DNA of 64,000 bases from Welwitschia mirabilis (GCA_051453625.1 JBOZIK010000001.1:65922288-65986287); one strand, 5' to 3'. Counted from the first letter of the stretch, positions 1 through 13,800 are shown. Translations and numbers: made by a program. The notes: generated by a model from the sequence alone, not told the origin.

Positions 1-3000
1 TCATTTTGAGAGATGCTATGTTTTTTAATAATACATCAAATATGTTATCAATAAATTAACAAAAAATGACTCACTAGTTAAACTGAAAGTTAAACTACCA
101 TCCAAGGAATATAACTCTTGCAAAAGAGGGTTGAATCCTCCTACACCCTTTGGTTAATTTTAAAAGTAGTTATTTGGTTTAGATGAAAGAAATGTATGAC
201 ATTTGCATAAGATGGTGTATATCCTTAATGAACTAATCTAGTCCCCTTGTGGTTCTACATACTAAACCTTGTAAATGACCCTACTTACTTGGTTCATATA
301 ACTAGATCCCTACTTTATGAAAAATTAAAATTAATTAGGGAGTATTCAATAATAAAAGATAAGCCATTAATATCATTCCTCTTTTAATGTATTTATTATT
401 AATATTTTGGATATGTACATCTTTATTTGTGATTTAGACATTTTTCATATCTTTATCTATGATTAAGTATCATTGTTTAATTATTTTATTCAAATTTAAC
501 TTCTAAATTTATTTTAATATATTATAACACCACAATTAGTATTAGATAAAAATTAATCTAATTTTAAATTTCTAACCATAGAAAAGTAAAAATATAATTT
601 CACTAAGAATAAAAAGAAAATACATAGTATAATAAAGGCTTCTAGTAAAAATATCAAGCTATGTATCATGTACTTAAAAATGTTTTAAGAAATATTGAAT
701 CACTCATGGTCAACATCCTCATGATAGTATGTGAGTAAAAGCCATCTAATAAAGGCTCAACTGGATTATGAAGAATTTTATTTTTAGTATTATCAAGAGA
801 TAGATAATCCATGGTTATAAATTTATTATAGTAATGACTTAAAATAATTGTAACACATTGGAAAGATTCCTACAAATGTTTCTTAGATGCGTTACACTTA
901 TGATACAAATTGAAGAGATATTTCTTATCTATGATAAGCCTCTTTAGGGATGTATTAAGAATATTCTCTAAATGTATAATATGAACATTATTTTATTATT
1001 TTTCTACTAAATTTGCCTTTGATTAAATAATCTTATTTTAAATAACTTAGTTATTTAATTAAAAAGAAATTATATTCACTTATAAATAAAGCAATTATTA
1101 TTACTTTAAAGTAAGAAGAAAGAAAGAAATTTATTTCCAATATTTAGGACCTTACTTTACCCATATTTAGCTATCAATTTTATGAAAATTCATGTAATGG
1201 TTAGCTACAAGTTCATTTATAATTAGTTTAAGATTTTGATGGATAAAATACCATGTATCATCTATAGGATAGAATAAAGAAAAATTTTTGAACCTTATAG
1301 CCTAGAATTATTCTTTAAGTCTTCATTTTAAATGATATTAAGATTAAAATATGTTACCACAACATGATCATTAATCAAATTATGTAATACTAGGGGCCTT
1401 TAATATTTTACCTTTCCTAATTTAAAAAGTGAGTCCTTGGGCCTTCAAAAATAAGCTCAGTTAGTAGGGTAAAAAGTCACTTTTACAAATTATAGATAGA
1501 AAGAAGAAGAAAGAAGGTAGGTAATTTCATAAATTTCAAAGTGATAGTGATTTATAAGTATATTGTATGAAAAATAAAATTAATGAAAGAATCCTAATAG
1601 AAGAAATAAACTTTTAAGAATTCATAGAAGGTATTACTAAGATATCATTTTTCTATAAAGATTCATCAATGTTGATTAGCTATTTAAAATGATCATCTTT
1701 TAATGTAGAAAAACTTAGAATTTAAGTCTTAACAAAGAAGGTAGATCTAGTAGATCACTTTCTTTAGAGTATAAATAAATACCTAAGTATTTATTATTAA
1801 TTCTAAACTTTTCTTTTTCTTAGGAAGAAAGGAAATGGAAGGGAATCATTTGAAATTCTTTCAATAATTAGTAAAAAAAATATTATAATAAATAATGCGA
1901 AGGGGTGAATAAGAAATAAAAAATAAAATAAGAATGTTTCTTTCATGATATTATGTTTTCTCTACCTCAAAGAAAGGGATTTCGCCTCTTGATCCTTAGC
2001 GTCCAAGGTGGTGCAGTGAGGAAACTTTAGCATTTTCTTAGTCATGTGTGAGGAAGATTTAGGATTCTTAACCAAGGATTATTTTTATTATTTTATATAT
2101 AAGCCATAATAAAATAAGTTTGATTAAGCTTAAAAAAATAAAGCTAAGTAAAATAAATAGAGAAACGTCCTATAATGGATGAACTAACTCCATTGTATGA
2201 TGAAGGAGTAAGATCACTTTCATTTCTTCCCTCCTCATAAGAGATGAGTAAGGCGTGATGTTGATGAAGTAAAGGTAGCTTCAAGATATTCATTAGTAAT
2301 GTCTTTGAAGTTAAAGATTACTTAATATTTTTAGAAACTACTATACCTTGATAATCAAGGAAGAAAAAAGTAGAACACTATTACAAGTTATATATCCTAT
2401 ATCAGAGTTAATCTTAAGTCTGTCTAAATAACTTCACAGAGAATGCTATAACTCCAATTAAATGAAACCTCTTAGTTATAAGTTAATATTAAGATATAAA
2501 TTACATATTAAAGTAATTTAAAAAAGTGTAAATGAAAAAAAAGGATAAGATATCACTAATCAAAAGATAGCATACACAAAACCATTATTCTTAAGGGGAC
2601 TTTATGATATCCTTATCAATAGTATCATAAAACTTATAGTTGTAAAATTATAGTTATTTAAGATAATATGTTAATAGCCTCTAAGGATGGGGTAAATCAT
2701 CAAAATAAGCAAAAATATCTTTAATAATATTAGGAATAATATCAACCCTATCAAGATGTAGTTAACTAAAAGAATGTAAATAAGCATAAAAAGAAGCATA
2801 TATATGATGAAGGGTGATGTAAAATTTTAAAGTTCTAAAGTTGAAATAAGAGAAGAAAATGAAACCAAATAAATTTAACTCTAATATCCATCCAAATTCA
2901 AATTAAATCAAATAATTATAAGATTTCTCATGATTAAATTATAAGTTTTAAGTAATTCAGTTGATACTTAGAAAACATTCGTAAGAAGAAAAATCTCTAA

Positions 3001-4012
3001 AAGTAATGAGTATAAATTTGTAAATGAAGAGAGAATTCTTAATGAGCTTTACACATCTTCATAACTTTGTCCTTGTGAAAATAAATAATTAAAAAAAAAG
3101 TAAAAGTAAAAAAAAGGATTAAAGTTAACTATGTAAAAATTAAAAAATACAAGAAATAAAAAAGGATAATAATTACCTTATAAAGAAGTAATAAGAAAGG
3201 ATGAAATGAGGTATCAAAACCCATTTTCCTTTCTCTTATAGGAGAAAAGCTAGTTTTATAATTTTATTAAATGATAGTAAAGTGATTTTAATGAGAAAAT
3301 AAAGTAATAATTGATTAAATACTTGATTTTACATTCATTTGTAGTAGATGTGATAAAGCATAATAATTACCTTATGAAGAAGTAATAAGAAAGGATGAAA
3401 TAAGGTACTAAGACCCATATATCCTCTTCTTATAAGAGGAAAAACATAGTCTTGTAATTTCATTAAATGATAGTAAAGTGATATCAATGAGAAAATAAAG
3501 TAATAATTGATTAAATACTTGATCTTATCATAATTGGTAGTAGATGTAATACTTAGGTATAATTCATTTGGTTATTAACATGATAGAGTTATTAAGGTTT
3601 CAATTCCAAGTTAATTAAATATCATCAACTTAGTATGAAATAACATAGCTCTGATTCGAAGTTAACACTAAGTTATTAACTTACTATAGGTCATTATGAT
3701 TCTACTTATAAATCAATGGAAAGTTATTATAATTCTTTTTCCAATTTAACAGAAAGTCATAGAGTTATTATAACAGATGATGGTTCTAGTTCTAAGGTAA
3801 TAAAATATTATTAACATAATATATGATACCATAGTTTTGATTCTAAGTTAATGAAAGGTTATAGACTCAACATAGGATATTAGTGTTCTTATTCCAAGTT
3901 AATAGATGATTATCAAATTAATATCAAGTGTTATCATTCTTGTTATAAGTTAATGAAAGATCATCAACTTACTATAGGACATCATAATTTTAATACTAAG
4001 TAAATGAAAGAT
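1..4012. repeat. 4.0 kb direct repeat, copy 1
   Basis: This block is repeated in the same orientation at 10899-14935 with roughly 90% identity by eye and only small indels. Position 1 pairs with 10899, so the true left end may lie outside the window. The order of landmarks is kept: a 194-bp tandem duplication, then a 54-bp decayed array. No retroelement motif, LTR terminus or long reading frame was recognised in either strand. It could be internal sequence of a large element, an old segmental duplication, or part of a macrosatellite. The duplication is certain; its identity is not known. Confidence 0.85.
3167..3552. repeat. 194-bp tandem duplication in copy 1
   Basis: Two adjacent units, 3167-3360 and 3361-3552, match each other closely; both begin near TAATAATTACCTTAT and end at a GTAGTAGATGT segment. 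The same pair occurs in copy 2 (14081-14466), so the tandem duplication is older than the 4 kb duplication. Confidence 0.85.
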
Positions 4013-4015
4013 CTA
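3560..4015. repeat. Decayed 54-bp tandem array (type A), copy 1
   Basis: A run of about eight degenerate units with a period near 54 bp. Each unit carries a form of AAGTTAATGGAAGGTCATC followed by AACTTAGTATAGGATATCAT and GATTCTAA. Units differ mainly by transitions. The homologous array in copy 2 begins near 14470. The array stops close to the gap at 4066. Confidence 0.8.
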
Positions 4016-4065
4016 TTGATATGTGAAGCCAAATATATTATTTATGTTGTAATGTTATGTTTTAA

Positions 4066-4165
4066 NNNNNNNNNNNNNNNNNNNNNNNNNNNNNNNNNNN
4101 NNNNNNNNNNNNNNNNNNNNNNNNNNNNNNNNNNNNNNNNNNNNNNNNNNNNNNNNNNNNNNNNN
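4066..4165. other. Assembly gap, 100 N
   Basis: A placeholder-length run of N. Unlike most 100-N gaps in this window, I see no repeated sequence across it. Its left side ends just after the type A array and its right side begins inside a chromovirus leader, so the two sides may not truly be neighbours. Confidence 0.95.
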
Positions 4166-4860
4166 TTAGAGATTTAATTATTTCTAAATCTATCTAATTA
4201 TAAGACATTATTTTATGTATTTATATTTTTTACAAAAGGTTGAGCAAACATTTAGAAATCATATAAAGTTATTGTCATAAATTCTTAAGATAATTGTAAT
4301 TCTCTTAAGTAATTATTATCTACAACTATAAGGTAGTGGGGTCTTTAATGACTTGAACTCATCATCCTTCTAGATTTGTGTAGGAATTCAGAATTATCAT
4401 ACATATAACTAACATAATGCTCATCTAGGAGTTTATATTATAGTTAACTTAATGAATTATTTAGAACTATTCCAAATATAATCTTCTCAGATTACTAAGG
4501 TGTTAGGTTCATTATTAGTGTAGTCTTTATAATTATTGGAATTAACATAGATGCAATTTGGTATTTATTTAGGAAACTAAAGATTATAGATATAATTAAA
4601 TTCATAACTATTAGAGGACATGATTAAATTCATGTTTATCTAGGAGTTAGGGTTATTTTGAAATATATTATTAACAAGGATATAATTAAGTTTACTTAAA
4701 GTTTAGAATTATTGGGGATATAATTAACTTTATAGATACTACGAATTGAGATTATGATGATCATAATTAATCTTATAATTACTAGGAAGAAAGGTTGTTA
4801 AAAATATAATTCGATTTATATTCTTAGAAATGCTTAACATAGGTATTACTTAAGTTAACT
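4166..4860 (-). repeat. Chromovirus 5' leader with decayed tandem repeats
   Basis: On the minus strand this follows the LTR end and primer site of the element at 4880-8469. It holds several degenerate units of about 40-55 bp, each with a form of GATATAATTAAATTCATA and an ATTAGGAATTA-type half. The whole segment matches, inverted, 57600-58265, where it lies between LTR and gag of the plus-strand element. That places these repeats in the untranslated leader between primer site and gag. Gag itself would lie left of the gap and is not visible there. Confidence 0.7.
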
Positions 4861-4876
4861 TAGAGATTTGATATCG
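4861..4876 (-). promoter_or_regulatory. Primer binding site, initiator-Met type, decayed
   Basis: The minus strand reads CGATATCAAATCTCTA three bases after the LTR end. It keeps most positions of the TGGTATCAGAGC primer site used by plant chromoviruses and copia elements; two of the changes are G to A. The equivalent position at 57600 has lost this segment by a short deletion. Confidence 0.6.
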
Positions 4877-6227
4877 ATTTGTAACATTTTAACTTTTCTT
4901 ATTCTAACTAAATACTATTTGTTTTTCCTCCTTTTATTCCTTCCTTATTTAATATTATTATCTAATACATACATTGGAACCTAGGATCAACTTTAACTTA
5001 TTCCTTTATTAGCATTTTTATATTCTTAAAAAAAGATCATATTATTATAATTTATCTACTTATAATAATTTCTAGATTATTTTGGTTCACAAATAATAAT
5101 GATGTAAAAAATTTGTGTTCTTCACTTATTTCTAGTTTTTCCATTACATTGAAAGATATCTTATGAATATTTCAGAAGATGTAAACTTGAGTATAATACT
5201 TAATCAATATAATAAAAGGTTGCAACTTCTATTAGTGGTCTTCTAACTTGATATCCATCCACACTCTAGATGTAAGTTTGTTTTACTTGAGGTCTTAAGT
5301 ATACAAATATAGTTGGATTTAACTTCATAAGCTTATACTTTACATTGATATACCCCTAATATAGGTAATAGACAACACATGATGTAGGTTCATGCTTACA
5401 AGTAACCCCTACTTCCTTAAAACATATCTCAGTGATGTAACATGATCCATTACTACTAAAGGCTTGGGATATTAAGTCAAAGTAAGCTCATACATTAGTA
5501 TATAGGAAAGAAATGATCAAATATACTTTTAAAAGGGTATTATGAAAGAAATTCAATGTAACCCACCTTAGTGATGAAATCTAAATATGGGAATGATCAT
5601 TATTAGGATTACCTTAATTTAGTCCTATTCAATGAATATACCATATACATGTATGTATATAATTCTAAATAATGTGCATATTTAATAGATTATTTACCTA
5701 CTTATAATAATTTTAATCATCATTGGGTTCCTTTTATAGAAATAATTACACAGAAGAGAAAACAAGCATATTAAAATATCTTTATGTTCAAGATTATAAA
5801 AATGAAAATCTAAATAAAGAGAATATTTTTATTTATTCCATAATAATAATAATAGTATTTAAAATGTATCAAATCACATCTTAATAATGTACCTAAAGAA
5901 ACTAACCCATACCTAAAGCTATGCCAATCTTAAAAGCATTTTTGCATGCTCATATGACAATCTCCATGGTTATTTGTAATAAAGATAAACAAAAGAAAGT
6001 ATAATTTAAGCATGGTTAGTAAAACATAATTCTTTCTCCAATACTCATATGGCTATTCCTAAGTTAATAAAATAAATAAAACACTATTTATGTTACTAAA
6101 TCTATTAAGATGAAAACCCTTACAAACATGCATTAAGATAAAACAACAAAGGTAAAAGAGGTATTTATCTTAATAAAATATTATTTTTAAGTAATGTAAC
6201 TTAAGGATACTCATAACAACTTATCTT

Positions 6228-6256
6228 TTATATATATATATGTATATGTATGTATG
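6228..6256. repeat. Short (TA)n/(TG)n simple repeat
   Basis: An alternating TA tract passing into TATG units, inside the 4880-8469 LTR. It is missing or different in the sister LTRs, so it arose locally. Confidence 0.7.
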
Positions 6257-7605
6257 TTTCTATTTAATAATTTTTCTATAACTTAAGACATTAATTATAA
6301 ATTTTTTGAGCTTTATGAAGGAATTATAATTAAAAATTAATAATTAATTAATAACAAAGTAAAAATAAATTATAATAGTTTTTCATAAACTAGACTCATA
6401 ATAGGATACTTAGAAATTAACTTAAGATATTTTGAAACTCTGAAAAATATTATTTCTAAGGTTATAGTCTAAGGTTAAAAAATTATCAAATTTTTAAAAT
6501 TGTAGTCCTATCACACTACACTAAAATGACTATACCTTTCAAAATACCTATGTTTTTCCATGATTTAAAATGTTTTGAAAATAATATTTAATTATTTATA
6601 ACTTAGAATTCTTAAGTTTTTAGATATCATAACTATTACTTACATAAATATAAATTAATTACTTGCTATTTCTGCATTTAAGTTCTAACATATTTTCACA
6701 AACAATTTTCATAAAGTTTATTACACATAAAAAAAATTAATGTTTTTAGATTTTCATAATTATGATATAATATTAGACTTATTAAAAAATTTCACTAATT
6801 TATACCTATTATTTAATAATCTATGTTGTTCTTAACATATGCCTTTATTCTGGAATTATCATCATAAAAACATAGAAAAGATTCTACAACTAGTTATGCC
6901 ATAATTTGAATCAATCAAATAATGACTATACTAGATAAACTAATAATTTATGTTATATCTTGACTAAATATTATCAACTTAAAATAATTTAAAAATAAAA
7001 ATTAAATCAATTCACAAAAGTATTTACCATAAGCCTTAAGATTACCATGAAGGAACTTTAGCCTAAAAGAGATCTTTAAGGATCAGACATTTGCTCCTAA
7101 TAAGATGGACTTAATATATAATAAATGAAAAATACAATATTATGTATATCAATATAAAATAAATATGGGTATGTATTTTTTTCTTTTTTTAATAATAAAC
7201 CCCTTACTTAGTTGGTTATAATCATCCATTAGTAATCTTAATTACCAAGCATTAAAAACCCCTCATATCTTCCCATATCTTAGTGAGAGATAATGAGAGA
7301 ATATAATATTTTATAATATAATATTATGAAAATCATAAATAATTCCATAATGCAATATTACATCATTCTACTAGAATCTTAAAAGAGATCATATTAACAA
7401 CATAAGCAAAGGGCTTACTTGGAAAGGTTAGCAAATCCTTAATGGTTGAAGATGGAAGTTTTAAGCTTTAGAATCCTTAGCTTTAAGATTTCAAGCTCCA
7501 AGATTCACAAGAAAAAGAATGAAAAAAAAAGTAAAAGAAAATAAATAAATGTACCTACATGGAAAACAAAAAGTATCTCTTTCTTTTCTAAAGAAGGAAG
7601 TGTTT

Positions 7606-7615
7606 CTATATATAG
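7606..7615 (-). promoter_or_regulatory. Putative LTR TATA box
   Basis: CTATATATAG is preserved at the same LTR position in the sister copies at 44424-44433 and 46564-46573, with close forms at 51501-51510 and 54642-54653 (there TATATAAAG-like). A pyrimidine-rich tract follows in sense orientation, as in many plant LTR leaders. The promoter role is inferred. Confidence 0.5.
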
Positions 7616-8469
7616 ATAAACAAAAGGCACATAGTTCAAAATCATAGGATCACATGATTTATCATTAATAAGTAGGATGGATTAAAAAAAAGAGACATCA
7701 TACTTATGACTCATGCACTTAACTTGGTTGAATAATTTTCTTATTTTAATTTGCAAGATTAATGACATGCATCATTTTTTTATTCTATATTCTTTTTTAA
7801 TCCTTTATAGGCTCAGAAGTATGTTTAATTCATCTAAAACATGTACAAAAATAATAAATGTATAAATTTCAAAATTTTTAAGATTTTCATGTGGCACAAT
7901 GAGATAAAATCTTTAATTTTAATAAATAAAACAATAAATATGTTATAAATGAAGTACCCTTACATGTCTTAAAAATATAAAATACATGGTACAATAAATC
8001 TACCCATTTATTATTTTTAGTTTTAGATGAAAAAGCACATACTTATTCACATGCTTATTTGTTTCATACTGTACAAAATCTATCAATCATAGAACTTAAA
8101 GAAGTAAATGTCTATTCCTTATAGAGTTTACCTATCACGTTTATCAAGAGGTTAAATGAGTAGATAAGATGTAAAATATATTATTATGTCATTTTCAAAT
8201 TTTTAATTCATTAGTTTTATTATGTGATTTTAATTCCTTACATAATAAGATTATGTAATTTTAAATGTTTGGATAATTTTTTTCATAAATGTTTGATAAC
8301 ATAATTAATATCATTTTCATGATAAATTATGAAATTTATAAACTAAGGTTAATGTAAAATACTATCTTATTTTGATAAGGCCTTTAAATAAGAGTAATTT
8401 ACCATTTGATTCAAAGCTTAGTATACTTAATATTCAAGTAATTAAGGTTTATAAAATTTGGGTATTATA

Positions 8470-9545
8470 AAAAAAACACTCAAAAGAAAAAGAAAATATA
8501 TTAGTTTGAGTTTTCCTGAAGAGTACTAATACTAATTACTAAAATACTTAAAACAAAAACTAAACTAAAATCTTACAAGAAAGTAAAATTATACTACTCT
8601 TAAGAAGCTACGATGATATTATCCTAGTAATGATACCATAATCTATGATGTATAGTATAATTAAACCAAATTAAAGTAGGTAAGAAACTAGTATCAATTT
8701 TTCACAAGGATAATTGTGGTAAACTTAATAGAAATTACACAAAATTTCTTATCTTATAATTATAATGAAAGAAAGGAGAAAAGTAAGAAGTGGAGAATGT
8801 CATTGAAACTTCATTTGAAAAGTTAACTAATTGAATGATTATAACTTTATAGTAATCTAGATGTATTTAAGATTACATTAAAATATTTCTTTCATAGTGA
8901 TACAGGTGGTAAGTTAATCAAGAGAAACAAGATTATTCTAACTTACAATGGAAAACTAAAATAAAATAAAAATTAGAGTTGAGAATTAAAATGATTTTTA
9001 GTTGATAATGCAAAGGAACAAAGTGCTTTACAGGTTTAATTAGCTTATCTTTAGTTCAACATCTTCTTCGATAATTCTTGTATCTTGAAACATATACTAA
9101 ATTATCAACTCATTGAGTCTTAATGTGGATATATAATCTCATTTACTACATGAGTGTTTATGAGCTATCTAGTTCTTATGATACTTCACAACCCTTTATA
9201 AGAATTAAAAGTATAAATTGAAGTTCACAAGATACATCAAGCTATAGGAACTATAAATTATAAAAGTAACTTCAAATAACTCAGATGGATCAAAAGGTCT
9301 TGATAATTAAATAAGCTTACTTAAATATTGCTGATACCATTTTTTAATCATTAAAAATAAAGAACAAGCTATTTTAAGAACTAGTCCTACCTAAATATTG
9401 CTAACACCAAATGAAATATGTATTAATAATAATGAAAAGGGTTTAAACCAATTCTTTTATTGAAACTAAAAGAAATGTGCATCATATCATGAAATAATGA
9501 TAAAGAAAAAAGACTCCTTAACTAACCTTGAATCATTCTACCATT
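8470..9545. other. Unassigned AT-rich stretch, possibly an LTR
   Basis: This lies between the outer end of the 4880-8469 LTR and a primer-site-like sequence at 9552. If that site is real, this stretch would be the U5 side of a plus-strand LTR of about 1 kb, but no clear TG start or second copy was found. A diverged pair of segments near 9310-9350 and 9385-9415 shares an AAATATTGCTGATACC motif. No coding sequence seen. Confidence 0.3.
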
Positions 9546-9551
9546 AATAAA

Positions 9552-9563
9552 GGTATCAGAGCA
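9552..9563 (+). promoter_or_regulatory. Initiator-Met-type primer site
   Basis: GGTATCAGAGCACC agrees with the TGGTATCAGAGC primer site except for its first base. It is the best preserved example in the window and suggests a plus-strand LTR retrotransposon starting here. The LTR to its left and the genes to its right are not recognisable. Confidence 0.5.
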
Positions 9564-10898
9564 CCATCATGTCATAGCCTCCAAGTCTTTCTCACATTAA
9601 GTCAATCAAAGATTCTTGTAAGTAAGGGATTAATACCCTTTTATAGATGAAGGAAGGCTTGGGGAATTATGTCATGATTGTTATAGGTAGCAATTACATA
9701 ATAGGGGTTACTTAAGGATGATTATATAAGGAGGTAGTTATAAATATGTTTAGCATATAGCCATAAAGAGGATTCCTTTATCTTCAAGTGTAAATATAGT
9801 AAGGATGTATCCTTTGGCTGCTGATGATGCTATAATGGATGCTATATCATATTTCTTCCATGTAATCATCCTTATTATTGTTACATGTCTTTATAACATG
9901 TCAATTTCTTAAAGGCCTTAAAATCTCATAAAAGTGTATACCTAAAAATTCTTAAAAATATACATAAGTGAGAGGGACATTATTTTATATCTTATTGTAC
10001 TATTATAATGTATAATACTTTTATAATTATTTTATCAAATGAATCCCTTATATTAAGTTTAAAAAAATATAAATAAAAATTGTATGTGATAAGAAAATAA
10101 CTTAATGTAATATTTAAATTAACACTAGCAAAAGTAGAAGATAAAATAAAATGTAGGAATTTTTTAAGATCTAGACCTAGAAAATTAGAGGAAGGGATTT
10201 TATTCTTTAAAATGTCTTTATTATAGCTTGTAGTTTTCTCAATGTTTATAAATAATTCAAGATTTATCAAGGAACTAAGATACAAATTTTTAAAAAGACA
10301 TTCTAAAAAGATTTAGATTTTCTTATCCTCATGTATAAAAGAATGTATATAAAATTGATAAGTATGAATCTTATCCCTTTTGAAACTTTCAACTATACAT
10401 ATAAAATACACAAGATACAACTTTCATTTATCTCAACTTTGAAGACTAGTTTAAATAAAATTTGTATCTACATTTATTAAATTTCAAAATTATTTCTAAA
10501 ATAACCTTTTATTTGATTAGTTTTTGTGAATGGATTATTATTTATTTTTTGTATATTTGTTATTCAAAATGATGGGTTTGCATCTTAAAAACATAATGGT
10601 TTATTATTGTAAAAGAGTCTAGATTTGAATTTCTTTAATGGATTTTTAATATTTTCTTGCTTATTTTTCATAATATCACTTATTCACCTCATTAATGTAT
10701 AAAATTTTATCTTGCACACTATACAAAAAATTATACATTTACTTTAACAAGATAATTTATTTTGAAAAAAATAAATTTCAAAGGAAAATTATTTAAAGAA
10801 AAATAATATTATGATGTGTCACATGCTACAAATCTAAAGTATTAATAAAGTGGTTGTGTATCATTTTTTAATGTTATAACTTAGTAATGATATAATCA
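9564..10898. other. Unassigned AT-rich stretch
   Basis: It runs from the primer-site-like sequence to the start of the second 4 kb repeat copy. It holds a 97-codon minus-strand reading frame (9992-10285) that is rich in Phe, Ile, Leu and Lys and matches no family I recognise; in DNA this AT-rich it may be chance. Nothing else is supported. Confidence 0.4.
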
Positions 10899-13800
10899 TC
10901 ATTTTGAGAGATGCTATGTTTTTTATAATGCATCAAATATGTTATTAATAAATTAACAAAAAATGACTCATTAGTTAAAGTGAAAGTTACAACTACCATC
11001 TAAGGAATATGACTCTTGCAAAAGAGGTGTAAATCCTCCTACATTCTTTGGTTAATTTTAAGAGTAGTTATCTAGTTCAAATGAAAGAAATATATGCAAT
11101 TTGCATAAGATGGCTTGTATTCTTAATGAACTAATCTAGCCCCTTGTGGTTCTACATACTAAACCTTATAAATGATACTACTTACTTGGTTCATATAACT
11201 AGATCCCCTACTTTAGCACAGATTAAAATTGAATAGAGAGTATTCAATGATAAAATATAAGCCATTGATCTCATTCCTCTTTTAATGTATTTATTATTCA
11301 TATTTTGGATATGTACATTTTCATATCTTTATCTATGATTTAGGCATTTTTCATATCTTATTTATTATTAAATAACATTGTTTAATTATTTTATTCAAAT
11401 TTAACTATTGAATTTATTTTAAGATATTATAACATTACAATTATTAGAAAAAATAATCTAATTTTAATTTTTTAACCATTAAAAAGTAAAAATATAATTT
11501 CACTAAGAATAAAAAGGAAATAATAGTATAATAAAGGCTTCTAGTAACAATACGGAGATATGTGTCATGTAGCTAAAAATTTTTCAAGACATATTAAATC
11601 ACTCATGGTCAACATCCTCATGATAGTATGTGAGTAAAAGCCATCTAATAAAGGCTCAATTGGATTATGAAGAATTTTAGTTTTAGTATTATCAAGAAAT
11701 AGATAATCCATGGTTATATATTTATTATAGTAATGGCTTAAAATAATTGTAATGCATTAGAAAGATTCCTACAAATGTTTCTTAGATGCCTTGCACTTAT
11801 GATACAAAGTGAAGAGATATTTCTTATCTATGACAAGCCTCTCTAGGGATGTATTAAGAATATTCTCTAAATGTGTAATATGAACATTATTTTATGATTT
11901 TTCTAATAAATTTTCCTTTCATTAACAATCTTATTTTGAATGACTTAGTCATTTAATTTAAAAAAATTATCTTCACCTATAAATAAAACAATTAATATTA
12001 CTTTAAAGTAAGAAGAAAGAAAGAAATTTATTTCCAATATTTAGGACCTCACTTTATCCATATTTAGCTATTGATTTTGTGCTAATTCATGTAATAGTTA
12101 GCTACAAGTTTGTTGATAATTAGTTTAAAATATTGATGGATCAAATACCATGTATCATCTATAGGATAAAACGAAGAAAAAATTTTGAAGCTTATAGCCT
12201 AAAATTATTCTTCAAAGCTTCATCTTGAATGATCTTCAAATTAAAATGTATTACTACAACATGATCATTAATCAAATTATGTATTAATAAGGGCCTTTAA
12301 TATTTTACCTTTCTTGATTTAAAAAGTGAGTTCTTGGGCTTTCAAAATAAGCTCAGTTAGGAGGGTGGAAAGTCACTTTTAAAATTAGAGGTAGAAGGAA
12401 GAAGGAAGAAGGTAGGTAATTTAATAAATTTCAAAGTGGTAGTGATTGTAGAAGGATATCGTGTGGAAAATAAAATCAATGGAAGAATCCTAATAGGAGA
12501 AATAAACTTTCAAGAATTCATAGAAGGTATTGCTAAGACATCATTTTTCTATAAAAATTCATCAATGTTAATCACCTATTTAAAATGATCATCTTTTAAT
12601 TCAGAAAAAATTAGAATTTAAATCTTAACAAAGAAGGTAGATGTAGCAGATCACTTTCTTTAGAGTATGAACAAATACCTAAGTATTTATTATTAATTCT
12701 AAACTTTTCTTTTTCTTAGGAAGAAAGGGGATGGAAGGGAATCATTTGACATTATTTCAATAATCAGTAAAAAACAAATATTATAATAAATAATGTAAAG
12801 GAGTGAATAAGAAATAAGAAAGAAAATAGGATGTTCCTTCCATGATATTATTTTTTCTATGCCTTAAAGAAAGGGATTTCTCCTCTTGATCCTTAGCCTC
12901 CTAGGTGGTGGAATGAGGAAACTTTAGCATTTTCTTAGTCCTGTGTGAGGAAGATTTAGGATTCTTAACCAAGGATTATTTTTATTATTTTATCTATAAG
13001 TCATAATAAAATAATTTTAGTTAAGCTCAAGAAATAAAGCTAAGTAAAATAAATAAAAAAACATCCTACAATGGATGAACTAACTCCATTGTATGATGAA
13101 GGAGTAAGATCACTTCCATTTCTTCCCTCCTTATAAGAGATGAGTAAGGAGTGATGTTGATGAAGTAAAGGTAGCTTCAAAATATTCATTACCAATGTCT
13201 TTGAAATTAAAAGTTGCTTAATATTTTTAGAAACTACTACACCTTGATAAGCAAGGAAGAGAAAAAGTAGGATACTATTACAAGTTATATATCCTATATT
13301 AGAGTTAATATTAAGTCTATCTAAATAAGAAATAACTTCATAAAGAATGCTATAACTCTAATTGAATGAAAACTCTTAGTTATAAGTTAATATTAAGAGA
13401 TAAATTACATATTAAAGTTATTTAAAGAAGTGTAAATGAAAAAAATGATAAGATATTACTAATCAAAAGATAGCATATATAGAACCATTATTCTTAAGGG
13501 GACTTCATGATATCCTTATCAATAAATCTTTTTATAAATAGTATTATAAAACTTATACTTATAAAATTATAGTTATTTAAGATAATACGTTAATAGCCTC
13601 TAAGGATGGAGTAAATCATCAAAATAAGAAAAAATGTCTTTAATAACCTTAGGAATAAGATCAACCTTATCAAGACACAGTTAACTAAAATAATATGAAT
13701 AAGGATAAAACGAAGCATATATATGATGAAGGGTGATGAAAAATTTTAAAGTTCTAAAGTTGAAATAAGAGAATAAAATGAGCTCAAATAAATTTAACTC

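Larger units (their letters stand above)
4880..8469 (-). mobile_element. Complete 3.59 kb chromovirus-type LTR
   Basis: The longest LTR copy here without a gap. Read on the minus strand it starts at 8469 with TATAATACC (TGTCATACC-like in sister copies) and ends at 4880 with GTTACA, followed by the primer site. Sister copies lie at 41705-47420 (same orientation), and at 50661-53487 and 53795-57599 (opposite orientation). Orientation is fixed by the primer site here, by the gag-pol following 57599, and by the TATA element. It contains no coding sequence that I can support. It may be a 5' LTR whose internal region is cut off by the gap at 4066. Confidence 0.75.

Noticed and set aside
9992-10285. 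97-codon minus-strand frame, the longest gap-free one
   Set aside because: Dominated by Phe, Ile, Leu, Lys, Asn and Ser as expected from AT-rich DNA; no domain, no conserved copy, no neighbouring signals.
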